Assembly (NCBI RefSeq): GCF_900116005.1
Contig: NZ_FOYI01000010.1
Coordinates: 1 to 64,000 of the forward strand
Length of the DNA: 64,000 nucleotides
DNA from: Poseidonocella sedimentorum
GTDB taxonomy: Bacteria; Pseudomonadota; Alphaproteobacteria; Rhodobacterales; Rhodobacteraceae
Direction of reading: 5' to 3'
Positions 45,201-54,200 of the stretch are shown here, in pieces (within the stretch, counting starts at the first letter, position 1; the number at the start of each line of letters is the position of its first letter). The notes beneath the pieces were generated by a model. It did no database searches. It was not told the origin of the DNA and worked only from the letters and a program-made list of their open reading frames with translations. The position numbers were made by a program, and so were the translations under genes.

Positions 45201-48200
45201 TCGTCGATCGGGTTGCCCCGCGCCGAGAGGGTCGCGATCGTAACGGTCCGGCCCTGCCAGGTGAAGTCGTAGTCGCCCTCGCGGGTCGCGCCGGTGCCAT
45301 CGCCGAGTGCGAGGTGCAGCGCGGCCGAGGTTTCCGGCAGGTAGCGCAGCGTGTAGCTGATCCGGCCCGAGAGATCGCCTTCGCCGTGATCGAGCCGCTG
45401 GACCGCGCCCGCGCCCTCGCCCGGCGCCGTGACGATGACCGCAGCGCCCGCGTCGCCGCTGTCGGTGCGCCGCGCCGGTCCCGTGACGGTCAGCCCGGTG
45501 AGCGCGGTGCCCTTGAGCGCGCCGACAAAAGCGATGGCAAAGCCCTCCGCCCGCGTGCCCGTGACCTCGACCGTGCCGAAGCCGAACAGCACCTCAAGCG
45601 CCGTGCCGAGCCGGTCGCGCCATGTGGCCTCATCCGTTCCATCGAGCAGGACTTGCGCCGTCGCGCCGTCCAAACCGAAGGTGTAAGTGCCTGTGGCCAC
45701 GTCCAGATCCGCGCCGCTGCCCTCGGCGACGGTGAGGGTGAAAGCGCTGCTGCTGCGGACGCCGCCGTCGGTGATGGTGGTCAGAATTCCGCCCGCGCCG
45801 GTCTCTTGCGCCGCGCCTTCCAAGACGTCCTCGGCCGTGCTGCCGGCTTCGATCTCCACCGCGATTTCGCCACTGATGTCCGCCGCATCCGCTATGCTCA
45901 GATCCACCGCGCCGGCGAAGAGCAGGTTGCCCGAACTGTCGAATTTCGCCGCGAAACGCCCGTCGAGCGAGAGCGCGTCCACCCCGGTGACCCGCGCGTC
46001 GCCCTCGATCTCGCCGGAGAACAGATCCGCGCCGAAGGTGTCCGTCGTCAGATCGCGCCCGAGCCAGAGTGTCCCCGCCCCGTCGAAGAGGCCGACTTGC
46101 GCGCCCGCCGCGCTGAAACTGATCTCGACACTCGCCGCGCTGAGCTGCCAGGCCTGGCCCGCGCTGCTGTCGAAGAGCGAAATGGCAAAGGTCCCGTCGA
46201 TCACCGCGCCGCCGAGCGTCACGGCCCCGTCGATGTCGAAGGCAAAGACCCGCGCGCCGGCATCGAGCATCAGGCTCGTGCCCGATGTCACGGCGATTTC
46301 GGTGGCGCTGTCATCCGCCGCGCCATTCCAGTCGATGACCGGATCCGACCCGCCGAGCACCACCGCGCCGCTCTCAAGGCCCGCGTTCATCGCAAAGCTG
46401 GCCGAGCGGATCTCGGCGATCTCCGCGCCGTTGATCCGCGCGTCCGAGAGGGTCGAGGCAAGCGTGATCCAGCGGCGCGCCTCGGCGCCGGCGGCAAGGC
46501 CCGTCTCGGTGCTGATCACCAGCGCCACGTCCATGTCGTCGACCGACGCACCGGCGCTCGCCGGACCGATGCTGGCCGCGAGGCCAACCCCGCCGAGGAT
46601 GAGCTGTTCGGCGCTGAGCGTGCTGCCGTCGGTGAGCGTCAGATCGGCGGCATTGGCCCCCGTCCGGCTCTCCAGAACCATGTGCCCACTCAGCGAAATC
46701 GCGCCGTCGACAGCGGCGGTCATCTGGCCCGAAATGCGGCTTTCGTTATCGGCGAGCGTCAGGATTTCATCCGCGCCGCCGGTGGCGATCCGCTCGCCAT
46801 CGAGCGCGCGGCCAAGCCGGTTGTGACGGATCGAAAGCTGGTCGGCCGTGAGCGTCACGCCCTCGATTCCGGTGAGCCCCACCGCGCCCTGCGCCTGCAG
46901 CGCGTAGCCGGTCTCGCTCCCGCCCGCCGTGGTGATCCGTTCGACCAGAAGGCCCCCGCGCCCACCCGTCAGTGCCGCGTTGACGCCGCCGAGCCCGAGC
47001 GAGCCGTGGGTCTCATCAAGCCCGATGCGGAGCGTTTCGGTCACCGTGCCATCGCCGGCGACGCTGCTGTCCGGGACCAGCGCGAGCGCGCCTGTGAGAC
47101 TGCCCAGCCCGTCGACGGCGACGGTCCCTTCGGAAATGACCAGTGATCTTTGCGCCGTGCCGTCGGAGAAATCGAGCGTGACCGTTTCGCTGCCCGCGGC
47201 GATGTCGGTGACAAGACCTTCGCCCAGCGTGTTGATCCGGATTTCTGCCGTGGCGGTGAGGGTAAGGCCCGAAACCCCGTCCAGCCCGGCCCGGCCCGAA
47301 GCCACGACCGCATAGCCCTCGGCCCCCGTCGCGCCCTGTTTCAGGAGCAGCCCGAGGTCCACCTCTTCGAGCGCGATCAGCCCAAAATCGGCCGTCGCTT
47401 CGGCAAGCCCAACGCGCAATTCGGCCGCCTCGCCCGTGCCCGTCCGCGACACGGTGAACCCGCCCGTGACAGCGCCGAACCCATCGAAACCGACGGCCAC
47501 GTTGCTGCCCGAAAGCGACAGATCGTCGCCGTCGAAGGCTGCGCTGACCGTACCGCCGAGGGTCAGCCCGGAGACGCCGCTGACCGCGACCGTGCCCGAG
47601 AGCGTGCCCGAATTGCCCGCATCCGCGAGCCGCAATGTGCCGCTACCGTCCGTGAGCGTGACCGCCGCGCCGCCGGCGCTCAGGCCGACCGAGACGTCCG
47701 AAGCCGCGAGGTCCCAGACCGAGGCCCCGCCGTCTTCGTCATGGGCCAGAGAGAAGTCGCCCGACAGACGCGCCGCGCCAAAGTCGAGCGCGCCGGAGAC
47801 GTCGATCTCGAAGGCGGCGTCGGCGCTGTCGAACACCGCCTCTGCACCGCCCGCGCCGGCTGAGAGCGCAAGCGTCTGGCTGCGCGCGCCGCTCCAGTCG
47901 AGGACCGGGGTCGCGGCGTCGAGCAGCGCGCCGCCCGCGTCGATCGCGCGGTTGAGTGTGAGCCCACTGCTGTCGAGATCGCGCACCTCGCGGTCAAGGA
48001 CCCGCAACCCGCCGACCGTGCCGGTCGCGGTGATCCAACGCCGCGAAGCATCCGCCGAATCCTCCGACAGGATCACGCCGAAGGCGCCGCCCGAAAGCTC
48101 TGCTATTTTGCTGCCCCTCGGCGCGAGGCTGAGCGTCAGATCCGCGCCGCCGATGATCGTCTGGTCCAGCGTGACGGCCGAGCTGTCGTCGAGCGCGTGG

Positions 48201-51200
48201 GCCACCCCGTCGCGCGCTTCGATGAAGAGATCGCCGCTCAGCGTCAGCCCGGCGACAGAGGCCGTGGCCGTGCCGGAAATCCGCGTCTCGCCATCGACGA
48301 GCGAGAGCAGGTAGTCGCCATCGCCGGTGTCCACGGCCTGATCGACCACGTCCTCGCCGAGCCGGTTGTAGGAGACCCGCAGGTCATCGGCGGAGAGGCT
48401 GATCGCATCCGCACCGCTGACCGAAACATCGCCCTCGACCTCGAGTCCGAAGCGGTTTTCCCCGCCCTCCGAGCGCAGCAGGATCGCGCCGCGCCCCTCG
48501 TCGAGATCCGCGCCGAGCGCGCCGAGCGAGAGCGTTCCGGTCATGCCGGAAAGGCCGATGTCCGTCTCCTGCCGGGTGACGCCGTTTTCGGTCACGCTGC
48601 GGCTGGTGACGGCGAAGGCGCCGGTCATGCTGCCGAGCCCGTCGACGGTGATGGTGCCGCGGCTCACGCTGAGCGCGCGGAGCGCCTCGCCCGTGTCGAA
48701 GAGCATCGCCACGCCGCCGATGCTGGTGTCGAGCCGCTGGCCGAGCGTGTTGATCCGGAGCGATGCGGTGGCCGAGAGGGTCAGGTCGTCGAACCCGTCA
48801 AGCGCCGCCGTCCCGTCCGCCACCAGCGCGAAGCCCGCGCCGTTGACCGAGGTTGCGCCGAGGTAGAGACCGAGGCTGTCGAGCGCGAGGGTGAAGCCCG
48901 CGCCGCCGCTGCCGACCGATCCGGTGAGCCCGCCGGAGCCCACGGCGATGGCACCGTCCGCGCGCCGTTCGACCGAGAGCGCGCCGTTGAGCGAGGCAAA
49001 GCCCGCCACGTCGAGCGCGAGCCCGGTGCCGTCGAAGCTGAGCGCCCCGTCTGCGTCGAGCGCGGCCGCGAAGGTCCCTCCGAGCGAAAGATCGGCCACG
49101 CCTTCGAGCACGGCCTGGCCGGAGAAGGCGCCGGTTGTCGCATCGCCAGCGCCGAAGCGCAGGGCGCCGCTGAGATCCTCGATCCCGAGATAGGCGCTGC
49201 CCGCCCGGAACCCGAGCGCGGCGTCCTCTGCGGTGAGCGACCAGACGTCCTCCGCACCGGATTGATCGAGCGCGAGGCCGAAGCTGCCCGAGAGTGTCGC
49301 GCCGCCAAGGCTGACCGATCCGGCGATGGCGATTTCGGCCACCTCGCCGGCGGTCTCCAGCGAGAGCGTCTCGTCGCCGCCGAGCGCGATCTCCGTGGGC
49401 GTCTGGGCCCAATCGATGACCGTCTGACCCGTCACCAGCCCGGCGGAGGCCAGCCCGCGGTTGATGCTCAGCGCGTTTTGCCCTGTGGCGCCGAAATTCT
49501 GTCCGCCGACGGTGAGTTGCCCCGGTGCGCCCTGCGCCGCAAGCCAGCTGCGGGCCGCGCCGCTGCTCACTTGTTCGGTCGCATGCACCACGGCGAGCGA
49601 GACGTCGCTCAGCGCCACGATCGGATCGCCGCCGCCCGCCCCGGCCAGAAGCTCGGCCGAGAGGTCATTGCCGCCGAAAACGAGCTGGTCGGTCACAACG
49701 CTGCTGCCATCGGCAAGCAGGACCGAAACGCCCTCGCGGTTCTCGATGAAGAGCTTGCCGGAGACGGAAATCACGTCGTCAATCCGCGCAACCGCCTGCC
49801 CGCGCAACCGCTGCTCGCCCGCGAGCATCTCGACCGCGTAGCTGCCGTCCGGCGTCTCGACGTTGCGCGCCAGATCCGCGCCCCAGTTGTTCCACGCGAT
49901 GGCCAGATCAGTGGCGGCCAGCGTGATGCCCGACAGGCCATTGACCGCAACATCGCCCTCCGCCTGCACCGCGCGGCGCAGGGTGACGTTGCCGTCGCTG
50001 TCGATGTCGTGGCGCAGGAGCAGCGCGCCGCGCCCGTCGCTGAGATTGGCCGTCGCGGGGCCGAGAGTGAGCCCGCCGGACACCCGATCGAGCCCGATGG
50101 TCAGGGCGGTCTGGGTGGTGCCGTCGACGATGGTCTGGCTCCGCGTGACGAGCAGCGCGCCGGAGAGCGTGCCGAGCCCGTCGACGGTGATGCTGCCGCT
50201 GCCGATCGAAAGCTCCTGGACGTCCTGCGTGCCGTCGAAGCTGAGCTCTGCGGTGGTCGAAAGCCCGGTGGCGATGGTTTCCTCGACCGCGGCGCCGAGC
50301 GTGTTGACGCGGAGCTCGCCGCTGGCTTCCATGGCCACCGCGTCGCCAAAGCCGCTGAGCGTTACCGTGCCCGCCGCCTCCAGCGCGTAGCCGGCGCTGC
50401 CGTCCGCCGCGTCGGTCAACAGGAGCGCGAGCGATCCTTCGGCGAGGGTGAACCCGACGCTGCCACTGTCGCCAAGAGCGCCGGTCACACCGGTCGCGCC
50501 GATCTGGATCCGTCCGGGCACGGCCACGGGGATCTGCTGCACCAGCACCGAAAGCCCGTCGATATCGGCCCCGGCGAGCGCGCCGGTGAGGCTCACATGA
50601 TAGGTCCCATCGCCGGCATCGCTGACCCGCAGGGTCTCGGCGCTGAGCCCCGGCATTTGAGCCAGAAGGCCCTTCAGCGCCGCCGCGACGCCCGCGCCGT
50701 CAAGATCGGCAATCTCGGCCAGGCCGGACCACGCCTCCTCGCCGAGCCGCAGCGCAACCCGGTCCGCATCCGGCCCGATGATGAGTTCGTGCACCGCGGA
50801 GACGAGGATCGGCGCGCGCGTCTGGTCCGCGAGCGCGCCGGTGTAAGTGATGTCAAAGACTCCCGGCTGGCCGGAGACCGCCGCGATGTCGAGGGCCGAG
50901 GCCTGCCCGATGGCGGGCAACGAGCCGAGGATGGTGGCGAGGGTTTCGGCATCGAGCGTGGCCGCGTCGATCACCGTGGAATTGCCGTCGCGCCCTTCGA
51001 TCGAGAACCGCACCAGCCCCGCGCCGGAAAGGTCGAGCCGCTGCACGGCGTCGGTGGTGGCACCGATGTTCACGCGCTCCAGCGCCGCGCTCGCCGCAGT
51101 GGGCGCGCCGAGCAATTCGGCGGTGATCTGTCCCAACGTGACGCCGTCGAGCCGCCCGCCGAAGCTGATGTCCCACTGAGCGAGACCGCCCGCTTCCGCC

Positions 51201-54200
51201 GCCGTGACGGTCACGTCCGCGCCGCTGCCGCCGAAGCTTGCGCCACTGGCGTCCTCCGCCGCGAGAAGCGCCGCGCGGACCGTGGCCGCGGTCGCCCCGA
51301 TCAGGATCGGCGCGGTCTGGTAGGTGGTTGTGCCATCGAAGACCGTCAGCCGGACGGTATCTTCCGCAGCCCCGATCGGCAGGATCACGCGCTGTTCGCT
51401 GCCCGCCGCCGGGCCGCCGCTGGTCACGTCAGCGATGTTGATCTCAAGGCCCGCATCGGCCGTGGCGGTGATCGGCGCAACGGCCTGGCCCGCCATGGTG
51501 CCGATGAAGCCGACGCGGAAAGTCCCCGCGCCCGGCGTCTCGCCCGCGACCGCGCTGACCTCGACCGTGCCGGCGCCAAGAACCGCTTCGATGGCCTCGG
51601 CGATCCGCTCGGCCTGATCGGTGAGCGCATAGCCCGGCCCGCCGGTCTGCGTCTCCGCAAGCTCCGCCGTGACCGCATCCGAGGAGGACACGACGCCCGG
51701 CAGATCCACTGCGAGCCCGGCCAGATCGCCACCGTAGTCGAGCGCAATCTGTGTGCCGTCCGCATCCGATTGCAGCAGGGTCGCGCTGACCGTGCCCGCC
51801 CCGAAGAGGCTCTCCAGCGCCGCCTCGACCGCGACGGCCAGATCGGCATCATCCTGCGGCAGGCGGATCTTCTCGCTCCGCCCCGCCCCGGTTTCGAACC
51901 AGATCTGCGCGGCGCGATCGCCGCCCGGGGTCAGGGTGAGCACATGGCGCGCCGACTGGCGCGTGTCGCTGTCCACCAGCGCAATCGGGCCGGTGGTCTG
52001 GCCACCGATGGTGAGGGTGAAGCTCTGGCCGCTGCCCGAGACCTGATCGAGCGCGATATCCTGCACCGCATCGACCGGCTGGCGCGCCGCCGCGATGAGC
52101 CGCGTGAGCCCCCAGGCCGCCGCGCCGGCCGCAACTTCCGGCGCCTGCATCCAGAGGCCCGCGGCCGAGGACGTGGCGGCCAGTCCGACCGCCCGCCCGG
52201 CGAAGCTTCCGCCGAAATCGAGGGTGAACCCCTCGGCCCGCGAGCCGGTGACCGACAGATCGCCCGCGCCGATCGCGGGCAGGGCCGTCAACCCGTTGAG
52301 AATCCGCGCGCGCAAGACCGCGTCGCTGATCGGCTGGCCCTCGGCGTCGAGCGTCGAAATGGTCGCGCCCGCGCCGTTGAAGGCGAAACTGTAGGTGCCC
52401 TCGCGCGCGATTCCGGTGCTCGTATCCGCGAGGCGGAAGACAAAACGGGTGTTGCTGGTCTCGCCGCCGGAGTCCTGCTCTTCGGAAATGCCGCCCTCGG
52501 CCCCCGCAAGCTCGGTGAAGGTCTCGATCGGTTGGCCGCTGACCGCGTCCACCTGCCGGATCGCAACGCTGCCCGAAAGCCGCGCGACGCCGTCGACCGC
52601 GATGTCCAGATCGCCGGCGAGCACGATCTCGCCCGCGTCGAAACTCGCCGCAAGGGTGCCCGTCGCCGTGACGCCATCGACGCCGGTGACCGCGCCGACG
52701 CCGGAGACGCCGCCCATGAGCAACGCATCCTCGCCGCTGCCGGTGAGGTAGAAGGCGCCGGCCACATCGTTGATCGCGGCGCCAACCCCGCCCGCTTCCA
52801 GCGAGAGCGAGGCCTCTCCGATGGCGATCTGCCAGCCCTGCGTGCCGGCCGGATCGGTGTATTCGCGGATCTGAACCACGCCCGCGAGCGCCGCGCCGCC
52901 AAGGTGCAGCGCGCCGTCAATCGCCGTGGAGAAGCGCTCGACCTCGGTGCCCAGCACCAGCGAGGTCCCGTCGTCGAAGCTCAGCAGTTCCTGCGCCTCG
53001 CCCGACCAGTCGATCACCGCCGCGCCGCGGTCTGCAAGCGCGCCGTCCGCTGTCAGCGCGCGGTTGATGTCGAGCATTGCGGAATTGATCTCGGCCTCGA
53101 CCAGAAGCCCCGCGCGGGCCTCCGAGAGCGTCGCCGTCGCGGTGAGCCAGCGGCCATCGCCGCCGACCTCGTCGGACAGCACGAGCGCGAGGTTGGCATC
53201 GCCGATGGTGACCTCCGCCCCCCCCGCGATGACCGACATGGAAAGATCCGCCCCGCCGATCACCAGCTGCGTGACCTCGGCGGTGGAGGTGGTCACGGCG
53301 CCGCCCGTGGCCTCCTGGCGCAGCGTGACCTCTTCGGCCGCGCGGCTTTCGATGAAGATTTCGCCGCCAAGGCTCAGGATCCCGTCGATTTCGGCCAGCG
53401 CCGTGCCGCTCAGGCGCTTTTCATCGAGCCCTTGCGAGAGGGCGATGCTGCCGCTTGCGGTCTTGACCACCGTTTCGATCGCCGCGCCGGAGTTGTTGAG
53501 CGAGAAGCTGAGGTTTTCGGCCGAGAGCGACACGCCGCTGAGCCCGCTGAGCGCCGCCGTCCCCGAGGCCGTCACCGCATAGCGCAGCGCATCGTCGGCA
53601 TCGACAAAGACCACGGCCGCGCCGCGCCCGTCGGTCAGCTCGGCGCTTGCCGAACCGAGCGTGATGCCGCTCGCGCGCATATCCTCGAAGCCGAATGTGA
53701 GCTCTTGCTGATCCACCGCGCCGACCCGGCGGGTGCGCGCCTCGACCACGAGCGAGCCGCCGAGCGTCACGTCGTCGCCGAAGCTCAGCTCGGCCTCCTG
53801 CAGCCGCAGGAGGTGGCGTTCGGAGGCGTCGTCGAAACTCAGGGCCTGACCGCCGATGGTGGTGTTCAGCGCGCGGCCGAGCGTGTTGACCTCAAGCGCG
53901 GCGCTATCGGCCGTCAGGCTGATGCTGTCGCCCGGCCCGACGAGCGACACAGAGCCCTGCGCCACGGCAGCGAGCCCGGTCTCCCCGGTTGCGCCGAGGG
54001 CGGTGAGCGCGGCGAAAGAGGCGTTGTTGACCACCACTTCGGCGCCGTCCTGACCGGCGCGGATCTCGGCCCCGGCGGCGCTGATGCGCAGCTCGGGCCC
54101 GGTGGCTGTCTGGGCCTTGGCGAGGGTGAAAACGCCGCTGATCCGGGCGAACCCGTCGAGCCCGAGGACCCCGGCGGCGCTGACCGTGAGGCTGCCGTCA